Origin: Cydia pomonella
Taxonomy: Eukaryota > Arthropoda > Insecta > Lepidoptera > Tortricidae
DNA: 64,000 nt
Direction: 5' to 3'
Assembly (NCBI RefSeq): GCF_033807575.1
Contig: NC_084711.1
Location: forward strand, 6,758,001 to 6,822,000
The position numbers and the translations under genes were made by a program. Shown here piece after piece: positions 41,870 to 52,909 of the stretch. Position 1 is the first letter of the stretch; each line of letters opens with the position of its first letter. The notes beneath the pieces are model-generated. The model saw only the letters and a program-made list of their open reading frames with translations. It ran no database searches and had not been told where the DNA came from.

Positions 41870-42065
41870 GTTATTATTTTACCCGGGCAAAGCCGGGTTT
41901 TCGTCTAGTATTTTCCATAAAGTCAATATCCAGAAAAGAAAACGGGGACTATGTTTGTATGAAGAATCGGCCGTCCTCTTTCCTCCTAAGGATGTTGACG
42001 CTAGAACGGTCCGAGTCCAGGCCAAGGCATCCGACACTTCTCTTTTCTATGATGGATGATAGGTG
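41870..42065. repeat. repeat fragment (ACCCGGGCAAAGCCGGGT and CGGCCGTCCTCTTTCC)
   Basis: ACCCGGGCAAAGCCGGGTTT is a widespread repeat signature. The following ACGGGGACTATGTTTGTATG with GTCCTCTTTCCTCCTAA resembles the end of the element at 45395-45445. The two overlapping 65-68-codon frames here are incidental. Confidence 0.4.
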
Positions 42066-43980
42066 ATCACGTAATGCAGTTATAGAAAACGATATGTCGG
42101 ACGTCTCGGCCCGGATCCGAATGATCTAACGTGCGTCTAGTCTGCTTTTTGCAGTCATTGTAACTAAATTCATTCCGCTAATGATTTTTCATGACATTCC
42201 GCTAATGATTTTTCATATTCTGACATAAACAACCATATGTATTATGATTGCAAAGTTTTATTGAGTACCTAGTATAACAGAAACAATTTTTTGATGACAA
42301 GGAAACATTATACTTTATTACTTACATACCTTCGATCGTTACGAATATTCAAATATAAGACTTTGGTAATCACATTGATTTCTCTTGATGACAACTTTCA
42401 AATCAATTTTAAAGTTCTTAGAATATATAATGAGTTGATTTGACGCCATCAGAATATCGGGTAGGTTTGTAATTTATGCAGATTGTCAGCACTCTAGCGA
42501 AGGTGAGTTGGAATGGAAAATAATTTTCTTTAATATCCCTTAAGGAAATGGAATGAGGACCCTGGAACGCGAGGATCAATAATGTTTTACGGGAGACGTA
42601 TATTCAATTAAAATTAACATTGGAGACGACGTTGGAATAATAAGCTGTTCTATAACTGTTTTCGTGTGTTATAATGTATCCATAATTTGATGCCATTAAT
42701 TATGTTACACGAGGCGTATTTAATTTAGAAACGGAAACGCTTTGGTTTCCTCAGCAGTATATCACGCTCGTGTTCGTTCCTTCTCTCTTCGATCTGCAGG
42801 TACTCGTAGGTGTGACAAGCGAAACAACTTAAAACAAGTGATTGTGAAATTACTTTTGATGATCAAAAGCGTTTATTTCTGAATGTATTTTTTGTCATAA
42901 GTATGCTTATATTTTTTCCCTCGAAACCATTTTTAATGAGCGATTGTCGTAACTTGATGTCGTTGCGTTTTGTTTTCGAGGAGTTTCTTTGGCTATTTTC
43001 TGAGGGCATCATCAGACAGCCCATGTTGGAATTTATCCCCTCGGGTTGCAAAGTAATTTTTTAAATTTTCGCGCCATGCGGCCTGCAGCCTTGAGTTTTA
43101 ACCTAAATAAGTACCTAAAAATAACGTATAACGCAAAACGAAATATAGAAAAGATTTTTCCTCGATCCAAAGTAAATACCGTTTCTTAAATACTATCACA
43201 AATCTTATTAGGAGCTCACGAATTTTACTCTCATTATTATTTTTCATCTCATTTTCAAATAAGAAGGCATTTGAAAATATTTTTGCGGTACTCTCCGTCA
43301 TGGAAAGTACCTAAAGTCTGAGATCGCATCAATCTCCCCACAATCATGACACAGTTCCTTTGATAAGATAAACAAGCTGTGATCATCTTTCATCCTTTGG
43401 ATATTTTTTGTAAAGATTTAGATAAAAATACGTAGATATTCAGTCATTATAACGCTCATAATCTTCTGAATATTTACAATCACGAAAAGGTCCCAAAATT
43501 AATTAAAAAGGAAATCTTAATTCAGTGGTTTACTTGATTAACTTGTATTACGAGTATTAAAGTCGCCCCTCACACATGTCATTTGCAAAGGAATCGTATT
43601 GGATCTTTAGAAATCCGCTTATTATTTGACATTTCTACTTTTCATTTCGAACACGAGGAAATTAAAATACATGTGCATTAAAAAACCACGGCTAAGTATG
43701 AACTTCAGTAGCTAGTATTTCTTGAAGGTACTTTCAATTAACAATTTAGGTAAAAATATCATTTTTTATGGAATGGGGAATTAATTATCAGAATGGAAAT
43801 TGAACAACAAATTCATTTAAATCCAAAATTTAAATTACTCATCATAACAAAAATTAAAAAAAAAAATACTTAGAAAGTACAGTGCTCCAGAGCAGAAACA
43901 TATCATCTTCTACACCCTTTTCAGAACAACAACGACCCACTTCCTGAGCATGAGAAATGAAAACATTATTTAAAGATTTT
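42066..43980. other. gene-free AT-rich stretch
   Basis: No gene recognised over about 1.9 kb. A local direct duplication CATTCCGCTAATGATTTTTC occurs at 42172 and 42194. Confidence 0.4.
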
Positions 43981-44035
43981 TTATTTATTTATTTGCATTA
44001 AATGTGATTACATTGTTGATCGTCTTATACACATA

Positions 44036-44238
44036 CCGGGTGATTTTGGGATGTAATCCCGAATTTCAAAAATATATTAATATGATCAAACTGATCAAGG
44101 TAACCCATGGGACCGATAAGAAAATTTCGGGCTCTTAACTTACACTATTCGATGTTTTTCGCGAATTTGTGGTTAGTCCCATGGAGTAATTTACTTAGTA
44201 TTTTTAAAATTCAGGAACGCGGCTCTATAATCACCCTG
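44036..44238. mobile_element. short TIR element (CCGGGTGATT...AATCACCCTG)
   Basis: Left CCGGGTGATTTTGGG, right TATAATCACCCTG; imperfect inverted ends of about 10 bases. Internal inverted pair CCCATGGGACC / GTCCCATGG. No ORF. Confidence 0.45.
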
Positions 44239-44291
44239 AATAAAATTAGGTCTCCCTCTTAGCTTATAATAGGCATGTAGAATGATTTATT

Positions 44292-44753
44292 TCAATACAT
44301 AAATAAAATAAAATAAATAACTTGAAGTATGAGAGTTGCGTCCCATACTTTCATATTAAGCACAAACTGTCTTAAACCTATACTAGAAAACTCCAACGTA
44401 ACTTGCCTCCGAACTCTTCTCTCTAGTGGTTTAAAATTAATAATCCTCTCGCTTGCGTACAGACAAGATCCAATACTCAGTTCCAAGGGAAGTGAGCTCA
44501 AGTGGCTTAAATCAAAAATCCACGCTAAAAGGATACTCACAGCCATTGAGTGGCGACACTGATGGAGCGGCTGATGAATCGACCGAGTAGTGGTCCGGGA
44601 TAAGAAGCATATTTGGATATTATTGTATATTATTAATTTGATACTGGGTTTACCTTGGATTGTAGGGAAATATTGACCATCGATTTTTAAACTATAAGGA
44701 ATTGGTTTCTCAACGCTCCCATCATTTATTTCTGATACGAATGCCAAACACAT
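44292..44753 (-). other. 153-codon open frame, unidentified
   Basis: The longest unexplained ATG frame in the window. It reads through CLAFVSEINDGSVEKPIPYS at the start and a basic segment (FKPLERRVRRQVTLEFSS) near the end. No domain, splice signal or codon bias recognised. The opposite strand is also open for 77 codons, suggesting low stop density by composition. A gene here is unlikely but possible. Confidence 0.18.
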
Positions 44754-44784
44754 TCACCATAACACGCTTAAGCTTGCGTTCAAA

Positions 44785-45445
44785 TATTAAGGCGAAAGTG
44801 GAGGTCCCGCGCGAAATTGCCTTTTCATACAAACGTAGTCCTCATTTTACTCTCTGGATATTAACATTATTGAAAATATTTTGAATTAACTTATTGTATA
44901 TCGACTAATTTTTAATTAATATAGGAGGTAAGAGCATTTAAATTTTTGTATAAAAACTGTTGCTCCTAATTTTTACAATAATCAGTACCCCTAGTGTAAA
45001 TATTTTCGACAGCGAAACGTGACGTACGCGTTTGCGTTAAGTGTCATTTTGTATGAGATTTTTGACTTTCCAAAACGTCCCGCTTGGCGCGCTGTTCAAA
45101 AACCCATACAAAATGAGACTTAACGCAAACGCGTACGTCACGTTTCGAAATCGAAATTATTTACACTAGGGGTACAGAAATTGAATTTAAACTGTCGTGA
45201 GACATACTAACATTAAACGCGATTGCGCGATTCACGGCCGTCGTGAACGCTGAGATAGGAGACCTAAGCTCTCCGAAACATGTCGCGCGAGTGACTAAAA
45301 ATACGTGAGAGTAATCCGTAAAATTATTTTAATAATCAAAAAATCGAAAAATGTCAAACGTAAGGGTATATTTCTATAAGGTAATCAAAAATGGGGACGG
45401 TAATAAAAACGTTTATGAAGAAGCGGGCGTCCCCTTTCCTCTTAA
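44785..45445. repeat. dispersed repeat (TTTTCATACAAACGTAGTCC), copy 2, with nested MITE
   Basis: Shares TTTTCATACAAACGTAGTCC, CTCATTTTACTCTCTGGATA, TTTTTACAATAATCA and AATAATCAAAAAATCGAAAA with 40082-40300, and ends GGGCGTCCCCTTTCCTC. It is split by the MITE at 44986-45174. Confidence 0.6.
44986..45174. mobile_element. MITE with CCCCTAGTGTAAATA ends, TA-flanked
   Basis: The terminal sequences GTACCCCTAGTGTAAAT / ATTTACACTAGGGGTAC are exact. Inner arms CGAAACGTGACGTACGCGTT and TGCGTTAAG pair with CTTAACGCA and AACGCGTACGTCACGTTTCG. If the TA is the target duplication, the element is CCCCTAGTG...CACTAGGGG, as for Tc1/mariner-type MITEs. Confidence 0.85.
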
Positions 45446-46780
45446 CTCCCTATTTTTCAATAATCGATGATCAATGTTTCCTCGAGATTCAAAGTACCTA
45501 ATCCCAGTTTATTGCGCGAGGTATATAATATGTTTATTATTTATATACTGTTGCACCCATATAGTGCCTGAATAAAAGTGAATCTCTAGCTAGTAATATG
45601 GCAAAATTTAGAACCCGAAACATGTTCTAGCTTTTTGCATTAGTACACCAACAATTACAAAATTCCCTCAACTCCCTGTAGATATTATCGTTATATTCCC
45701 TAAAGTTATGGACATTTCACCACTAAACAACAAAGCTCTCTAAGTTGAAGATTTAATCCACTTAGCAGTACTAGGGTCCTAATTCAGAACCAACAATTCA
45801 ATAACAATGAAATACAAATCCAATATGAAAATGTTTGTCTTACATTATGTGGTTTTCTTCTTCTAGAGTAGGAATTTTAATAACTAAACTTCTGTAAGAC
45901 ATATTAAGAGGAAATATTAGTGACTCGACATTTTCCTCTCTAGATTTTGGCCTTAGATGGTTTTTTTATATGAGTTCAATATTACCAGTACCTGTGCGTT
46001 TTACTTTTTTTTATAATAACTGGTTACTTTAAAACGCGCTAAAAGGGCCAAATAGATGCACCGTAAAAAGAAGATTAGCATACAAAATCGGCAACAGTAA
46101 ACGCAAAAATCAAAACGGTTAGACATAGATCATTTTTTTTTCATTCCGTTCCCAAAATTTCGTTAGGTACGATTGTTGTCCTTATTGCACTAATTTTAGG
46201 AGCGTCACCGTGAACGCGACGGAGATATTCAATAAATAAATAAGAGCTCTCGATGATGCTACTCAGTACGGAGTGAATCATGTCAAGCAATTTTCGACTT
46301 AAAATAAGTGAGTGACCCGTTTTAATATATTTAATTTTCTAGAGCGATGGCAAAAGACTACCAATAAGTCTTCAATATTATTTCTAGACGCCATTTTCTT
46401 TTGAGAATGAAGCTCTGCGAACTATAACGAGCATAACTTAATAATATAATGAGCTTTGTCTCTGCTTATTGGCCGAACATATATTTGTTTAATCAAGTCT
46501 TGTGTATGTTTTGCTCTCTTGTCTTGTTTTGTATGTCATGACGACTCGAGAGTATAGGACCTATAGTGTAGGACTTAATTTACACAATGTATAGTTCAAT
46601 GTAATACAAGACGAACGAGATAAATCATATTATTCCTTCCGTTAAACCAATCTATCCATCACGTCTTTCTGTCTCCGAAGATTTGCCTAACTTTGGCTCT
46701 TTACCTGAAAGTTCCTCGTAATACGCCTTAATTACACTGATAAGCAGTGCTCGGGAGACCAATTCAAAAGTTCACTTTGA
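45446..46780. other. AT-rich stretch, nothing recognised
   Basis: No gene recognised. Confidence 0.4.
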
Positions 46781-46786
46781 AATCAA

Positions 46787-46895
46787 AAAGATGACATTCT
46801 GTAATCATTCGCGCGTGCATTTCGCTCGTACTAGTCGGCACATATGCTGGCGCAAGCGAGACGCACGAGTGAATGATAACAAAATGACATTATTT
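46787..46895. mobile_element. intact copy of the TCATTCGCGCG MITE
   Basis: AATCATTCGCGCGTGCATTT and CGCTCG are mirrored by CGCAAGCGAGACGCACGAGT and GAATGATAACA. The outer ATGACATTCTG / AAAATGACATT ends are inverted only partly. It supplies the uninterrupted reference for the split copy at 15786-16400. Confidence 0.7.
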
Positions 46896-47221
46896 TGATG
46901 TGAAAATGTAAATTTGAATTTGCCTCCAGGTTTAAATGGAAAACTGACTTCGTTAATTGCTTTGACTTAGGATGTTAAACAATTGGTTTAAAACTGGGTT
47001 ATATAATACTTTGAGTTTTTTTCGTTATTATTGATCTTGTTGTTAATGTTGATTTTCACAGCTTGCTTGACAGCAAAGCTTGGTAAACTCTACTACGACG
47101 CCGGCAATGGCGGTGATGCTAATCTGTTGGTCACGTTAAACCAATGAAATTAAATCCAAAAAAGTGGTTTTGAGGAATTAATTCGCAGCAAGTTGAAAAT
47201 CGTATTAATACCTACATTTGA

Positions 47222-47640
47222 CCCTAAATGCGTGTAATCTGAGTTTGCGCAATCCTAGAAGGTGTGCATAAGTTTTGGGATTGGGAGATGCATTCTTCCT
47301 TGGATTGCCAAAAACCACTCGATGTAGAAGGAACACACCATCAATTACATTACCAGAAAGGTTTTGTGGATCAGACACTGGTGAAAAGGAATTTTCGATT
47401 TTAACATGATTATACCAAAAATTTGGAAATTCAAAATGGCGGCCATTTTTTACAAACTTTGACTACGAATTCATATTAAGGTACCTTTCGGATCATCAGA
47501 TATCAGTTTTCATAACGATTAAAGCAAATTTTCAGTCAGATGTACCGTTTTTCGAGCTACAAGCCAAAAACTGAAAAAGAGCATTTATGCACACCTCCTG
47601 GTATTGTGCAACCTCGGATAACACGCATTTACGACCAAAT
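47222..47640. mobile_element. TIR element, about 420 bp, 46-bp ends
   Basis: The left end AATGCGTGTAATCTGAGTTT, GCGCAATCCTAG and AAGGTGTGCATAA is mirrored by TTATGCACACCTCCTGG, TATTGTGCAACCTCGG and ATAACACGCATTT at the right. The interior has no convincing ORF. Confidence 0.7.
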
Positions 47641-48177
47641 GAAAGTATTAAAGCTATTTTCAGCTTACTGGGGATTCATTCTTAAAAAATCGAATATGAT
47701 TGTTCTAATACTTAGTGATGTGTGTGACCATCTTCGACCCTGAATGTAGGGCTGCACAGGCGCATGCCTTATAATTGGTTATCATTAAATTTGTTTATAT
47801 ATACGTTGGTTGTTATATACATTATTGTATTATTTAGGAAGTGTATCTTATAATCAAATACTCGTATTACCTATATACTTACAATTTGATTTAAATTATA
47901 ATATTACTATACAGTAATATAAATATCACTATTTCTCGGTAGCGACATCATGGGACCGATAAATATAAGTAAGAGTAATAACGTCTGTCCGAAGACAGGG
48001 AGGCTAATTAATAATTAGGTAAATAATTACAAATCCGATTTTCCCTGTACAGAATATATACACAATTCTATAACTGGGTTCATTCTTATAGAAGCCTATT
48101 CGAATCTCCAAATTACAGCTTGATTTGTTATGGACATAACTAGCTGTGCATCTCTCACGCACTAAGAAGCGCGAACC

Positions 48178-48405
48178 AGGGGGGCGATTTTTCGTGCGCT
48201 CGATTTCGTCGCTCAAAAATCTGTAGAAAACGGCGAAATGATTTTTAAAGTAGGAGCGATAGAAATTGGGAATCCAGTGGAATTTACCACTCGTTTTCAA
48301 TTGTATTAGTAGAATTTAAATGCCCAGTAGTGGAGATATTATTAAAGGGAGAACACGAAATCGAGCGATCGAGATTCAAAAATCGGCCCCCAGATGCACT
48401 GCGTG
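48178..48405. mobile_element. MITE (GGGGGCGATTTTTCG...CAAAAATCGGCCCCC), copy 1
   Basis: Inverted ends GGGGCGATTTTTCGTGCGCT / TTCAAAAATCGGCCCCC with CTCGATTTCG / CGAAATCGAG inside. The interior shares GGGAATCCAGTGGAATTTAC and TTTTCAATTGTATTAGTA with 54678-54862. Confidence 0.7.
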
Positions 48406-48466
48406 ACGTGTCAGGATTGTATCATAATCAATTACAAATCAGGTTATATACAGATGATTACTATAA

Positions 48467-48676
48467 CTAGCTTATATCTAAAATAGGCCCTTGAGGCATT
48501 GTACCAAGGATGCTGGCGGCATTTCCTCGTTGTATCGCAATACTGATACGTTGTGCGAGGAAGCCGCCAGCTCTTCGGTCACCAGTTACGTCAACCAGAC
48601 GTTTCGCGATTTCTCCAAAAAACTTGTGCGCGCTGGGACCCCATGGACCTAGAGTTTCAACGCCAATCAGGTTTAG
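48467..48676 (-). pseudogene. VETLGPWGP-type coding repeat, copy 3, best-preserved C-terminal frame
   Basis: Open without ATG from 48676 to TAG (48467-48469), 69 codons. It reads NLIGVETLGPWGPSAHKFF, then GEIAKRLVDVTGDRRAGGFL, AQRISIAIQRGNAASILGT and MPQGPILDIS. It looks like the conserved C-terminus of a TE-encoded protein that I associate with insect LINE-type reverse-transcriptase ORFs, though I cannot name the clade. Copies are at 13657-14150, 34030-34210 and 63905-64000. No upstream polymerase motifs are present, so it is 5'-truncated. Confidence 0.6.
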
Positions 48677-48863
48677 ATTTTATAATTTGAATAAGCCATG
48701 TTATAATGGAGTCTGCTGAAGTTCCGTTGATTGGGTTCCTGTTACAGGGTTAAATTGAAATCATAATTGTCTTTGTTTGATTAGTTTATTTTGCCTTAAT
48801 TTCCGCTTCGTATTTGTTGACGTAAAACATCAAAGTGAATGTATGAATTCATCTCGCAGAACT

Positions 48864-48908
48864 GAAGAAGAAGAGCTAATATTAATTTAATATTAGCTCT
48901 TCTTCTTC
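48864..48908. repeat. perfect palindrome, 22-bp arms, 1-bp centre
   Basis: Left arm 48864-48885 (GAAGAAGAAGAGCTAATATT...) and right arm 48887-48908 are exact reverse complements around T at 48886. It abuts the SINE-like fragment at 48910-48972, and part of it copies that repeat's CTTCTTCTTC border. Confidence 0.85.
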
Positions 48909-48972
48909 TTCGAGTTGTCCCGGCATTTTGCCATGGCTCATGGGAGCCTGGGGTCCGCTTGACAACTAATCC
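48909..48972 (+). repeat. fragment of GTTGTCCCGGCATTTTGCC repeat
   Basis: GTTGTCCCGGCATTTTGCCA, GGCTCATGGGAGCCTGGGGT and CCGCTTGACAACTAATC match the left part of the repeat at 9145-9192. Confidence 0.65.
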
Positions 48973-48974
48973 CT

Positions 48975-49784
48975 AATAAAAAATATAATATTAGCTAATG
49001 AAATTAAGAATGCAAGAACTAAACAATCATTACTGATCATTGACTTTGCAGGAAACAGACATTCAGGATAAATTTATTTTATTTCATATTTACCAACAGC
49101 TTCGTTTACAACAAAATATAGACAGGAAGCCCGTATGTGAGGTCTCCAATCCGCATAGAGTTAGCGAGGGGAGCTCATGATGCTAATGGACAATGATGAT
49201 CAAAGATATTTTTTTTAAACAAATGAATGTCACTACTAGGTACCTGTCTTCAATATAGTTGAGTATAGTATAACAATGATATTATATAATTATAGATAGG
49301 TATGTTATAATCATATATAAGGAGCACAAACAGTACTTCCACATTTATTTCTATCCTTTAATATTTGACATACTAGTTGTTAAACATAAGCTTGTCTCTT
49401 TCCCTTTCGGTGAGCGGTAGCTCGTTAGAACACGTGCACATTTCTCGTTGGCCCAGATGCGACTAAAGGCAACTTGTACAATTTGTCACAAGGTAAGCTA
49501 TTCAATTTTGGGAAGCCTTAGGTTACAGGTTTGAGTTATAAATCATTGTTGTATAAGTATATATATATATACCTATGCAACTTCTATAACTTTACTCCAT
49601 ACAAAGTCACACCTGAACTAAGTTAGTGCACCTAGGTATTGTTCAAACGTCTTTGATCGTCCAACCGTGATGACCAATACGATGCGCTGTAGACTCGCCA
49701 AGGCACTGACGGTGAAATTATACGTCAAGTCAAGCAAGACAACGGAGTTACTAAAACAACTACACCGTTTGTTTAGTCAAATTA
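48975..49784. other. AT-rich stretch, nothing recognised
   Basis: No gene recognised. Short (TA)n at 49556-49570. Confidence 0.4.
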
Positions 49785-50021
49785 TTCCAGAAACTAATTA
49801 TTTTTGAAAAATATACGTCTTGTAATGCTTTTCAAAAACAAATTCGATAAATATTACCTATGTTCATCGAAAGAAATAACTACTTAAGTGCTAATCTAGT
49901 GACCAAGAGGCTTCTTTACTTTCAATAAAAAGGGTAACGTTAATTGCAATCACTTAACTAAAAACAACAATTACGGCCCGATTCGAAGAATGAGATACGA
50001 TAACGATAAGTTCTCTAGGGC

Positions 50022-50128
50022 TAAACGCCGACCGACTCTTTATCATTTGTCACCATGCCTGTCACGTTCTAACGAGTATGTAAGTGCGAAAGTGACGGGA
50101 ATAGTGACAAGCGATAAAAATGGACCCA
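50022..50128. mobile_element. TTTATC..TGTCA MITE, copy 3, nested
   Basis: TTTATCATTTGTCACCATGC / ATAGTGACAAGCGATAAAAA with AACGAGTATGTAAGTGCGAA between. It replaces about 9 bases of the host MITE. Confidence 0.7.
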
Positions 50129-50225
50129 TGCTGCCACTGCTGGATAAGTTCTCATTTAGATATCGTTTGTCATGGGCAACCAATGTCACTTTGACGTTAG
50201 AAATATCGTAGATTTACAGTATGAG

Positions 50226-50362
50226 GTTCTTCAAAAAAGGAGTGTATAGATTTTTAAAGGGTCGGCAACGCGCATGTAACACCTCTGGAGTTGCAGGCGT
50301 TCATAGGCTACGGTGACTGCTTACAATCAGGCGGGCGGTATGCTTGTTTGGCACCGACGTGG
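50226..50362 (-). repeat. G-repeat copy 5, inverted and nested in a MITE
   Basis: GGGTCGGCAACGCGCATGTA, CACCTCTGGAGTTGCAGGCG and AATCAGGCGGGCGGTATGCT are the reverse complement of the G-repeat. TAGAT occurs on both sides (about 50209-50213 and 50383-50387) and may be the target duplication; an A-rich run precedes the right copy. Confidence 0.65.
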
Positions 50363-50690
50363 TATAAAAAAGAAAAAAAAGATAGATTTTATTGGGATCA
50401 CAGCGGAATCGAAACAAACGTCAATTTTGACATGTCGTTCAGTTATCGATCTTTCCAAGATCTTAAACGTGTCTTAATCATACTTCGAATCGGGCCGTTA
50501 GGTACAGTAATAAACATTCCAGCAACCTAATTATTTTTTAATAATATACAAATACGATAAATAGTAGTATCTACGTTCATCGAAACAAAAATCTAAGTGC
50601 TAACCTTGTGACACAGAGGCTCCTTTACTTTCTATAAAAAGGGTAACGTTCATTGCAATCACTTAACCAAAAACAACAATTACTTAAGTA

Positions 50691-52700
50691 AAAAAAAAAT
50701 CTGTTTATTTCAGTGTTGTTGTTGAGATACAGTCCGAACTCAGTTACAATCTCTATATTTGGAGATTATCTTAACTAAGGTTAGCCTTAACCATATAATT
50801 TGTTTTGTTGGCAGTTAGTGCTTACATTTTATTTTAATACTAGTTGTTACAAAATCAACTCATTTCAATCAGTGCTTTCTTAAGTGTAAGAAATTCCACC
50901 GGGTGGGGTGAAGTTTAAAATGTTCAAATATTTAAACGGATGACGTTTAAGGTTATCTGCAGTTACCCTCTAATGGTCTCAATGATAGGTATTTATAAAT
51001 CTCCAATACGATGAAATTGTGCTAAAGTTATACAATCTACGATCTTGATATTAAAATATTGTAGCTAATTCTTGTGAATGTTAAACACTTTCGGTGATTT
51101 CCGGCGCTCAATTACATCAGCTTATTCCAAATAAACGATTACTGTTGATTTATAAAAAAAGAACTGCATATGTTATAGTTCGTGTCATCCACGATGACGC
51201 GCATATTTGTCAAATCTAACCTTTAATAACATGACAATAAGAGTCAAGACACCTGTCGTCGTGAACGACACGATCTAAGTATATAAAATAAAATAAAATT
51301 TATTATTCACCAAGAGGTCATTTCTTTTAGTTCGATGGGGTAATTATTTCAAAACACTTTTTTTATATACTATACGTTGTGGTCGTGGTCATAAATAACG
51401 TGTGTGTGTTTAGATTTGAATTATGAGTAAGTAAGTTAACTGATTAAACTTAGCTACCAATTAGGTAAATCTTTGAAATTATCTTCAATTTTAATAACAG
51501 GTGATTAAAGTTACAGTTTACTTACTCCCGAAATGTTGACAAAAATCTTACTTTATTGCGGTTTTATTAACATTTTATTTAGGTTACAAAATATTAAGCA
51601 ATGCTAGGGCAGACTCTGAGTTCATTCGCTTTAATATAAAAGTACAAATATCTGTTCGGTCCAATATAATATTTGGGCTTTCGGAATTATATTCTGGTCC
51701 AATATTGCGGACGAACTTATTTATGTACGAAACAAATATAGTGTTATTAAAATATACAATTTTCGATTACTGAACGGCGGAGTATTACTTGAACCAGAGA
51801 TACAATACATATTAAATAAAAAAGGCTGTTCATATACATACAAACTCGCATCGAATGCGAAACTCACACCTCATGAATTTTAAAATAGATGGCGCTTTAG
51901 CTTAGGCTACATTGTTTTCGAAAATATTTCCGTTGTTCATACAAAGAATATCATTTATATTGTTTTTGTCTATTTCTTAACTTTACTTTTTCTCAAAACA
52001 AAGGCAGACAGAATAATAATTTAATTTATTGTCGTGCAAACTTCGTAACGTTTTTTCTGCTCGAAATTTCAGTCAGTTGCGTAATATTTTTACAAGCCCA
52101 AGTTAATACGACTAACGGAAATAAAAGTACAGGGTAGTACTTTTATTTCCGTAAAAAAATCGACTGTTGTTAGCCATCCACCTTTGTGGTCAAACGCGGA
52201 TACTACGTATAAAAATTATAAATTGAAATATAATAAATAATGTTATTCTTTAAAAAAAATACGATTAATGTCAACACAATACATGTAAAATTACATTAAG
52301 TATCGTTAATAATTTTTCCTACTCCTCTACTGTTATCTGTCATTTATGCATTCATTAACACGAATATAAGAACATACATAAAAGGTTTCAAGAAAAGTCT
52401 ATATTGCCTATTCCTCATAAAAGCTCTTGTGCTTTTATAAGCTATAATGTTACTGCGATTAATGGCTACCAACCTAACAAAACCAAAACGAATACAGTTT
52501 TAAACTAAGTGCATTGCTGCCAACTTACAAAATATTCATTTGGTTGCATAGTAAAAATAATTACTTCATAAGTCAGAAGCACGCATGTGACACCCGTAAT
52601 ATAGCAACACCCATAGACTACGAAGACCGCTTAGCGTTGCTTGTTAGTCTCCGTAGGCTACGGTGGCCAAAATTGAGAAAAAACTGTCCAAAAAATTAAT
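50691..52700. other. AT-rich stretch, no gene recognised
   Basis: Contains a LINE-like (AAAAT)n tail on the minus strand at 51282-51305. A short inverted pair GGAAATAAAAGTAC / GTACTTTTATTTCC lies at 52118-52151. No coding sequence recognised. Confidence 0.35.
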
Positions 52701-52704
52701 TTAG

Positions 52705-52793
52705 CAAGTAGCAAGTACCAGGGCCTCATGAGTTACGAGGAGGTGTCGCCGACCGGCCGGCCGCGGCCCGGGGCCGGCCGGGCGCGTAACAAG
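52705..52793 (+). CDS. candidate GC-rich exon with donor, unidentified gene
   Basis: The open frame reads KYQGLMSYEEVSPTGRPRPG followed by AGRARNK and ends at AAG|GTATGC (GT at 52794-52795). GC is extreme (over 90% in 52748-52787) in a very AT-rich region, with coding-like third positions (TCG CCG ACC GGC CGG). The upstream boundary is uncertain: AG at 52703-52704, 52710-52711 or 52714-52715 could be acceptors, but the pyrimidine tract is poor. ATG at 52728 could instead make it a first exon. The basic Pro/Gly/Arg segment looks like a disordered protein part. No gene family recognised. Confidence 0.4.
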
Positions 52794-52909
52794 GTATGCT
52801 CGCGCGTCTTGGCTATATACTTTTGCTGTAATTTGTTTACCTAAATTAAGATTTATTTTTGTTGACTCGTAGGAAAAATATTGTATGCAACGTTGTATAA
52901 GTAGGTCAA

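Larger units (their letters stand above)
49978..50497. mobile_element. MITE with CGGCCCGATTCGAAGAAT ends, copy 3, carrying two insertions
   Basis: The terminal CGGCCCGATTCGAAGAAT and CTTCGAATCGGGCCG are flanked by TTA on both sides. Internal blocks (ATATCGTAGAT, GGGATCACAGCGGAATCG, CTTTCCAAGATCTTAAACG) match copies 1 and 2. It contains a 107-base MITE at 50022-50128 and an inverted G-repeat at 50226-50362. Confidence 0.8.
49785..50690. repeat. about 185-bp direct duplication with a MITE at the junction
   Basis: 49785-49975 and 50508-50690 are diverged direct copies: TATGTTCATCGAAAGAAAT / TACGTTCATCGAAACAAAA, AGAGGCTTCTTTACTTTC / AGAGGCTCCTTTACTTTC, AAAAAGGGTAACGTTAATTG / AAAAAGGGTAACGTTCATTG, and AAAACAACAATTAC in both. 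The MITE at 49978-50497 sits exactly at the border. Confidence 0.7.

Noticed and set aside
52781..52795. CGTAACAAGGTA resembles the conserved 3' end of small-subunit rRNA
   Set aside because: Only about 12 bases match. The flanking GC-rich sequence and the AT-rich sequence after it do not resemble 18S or ITS.
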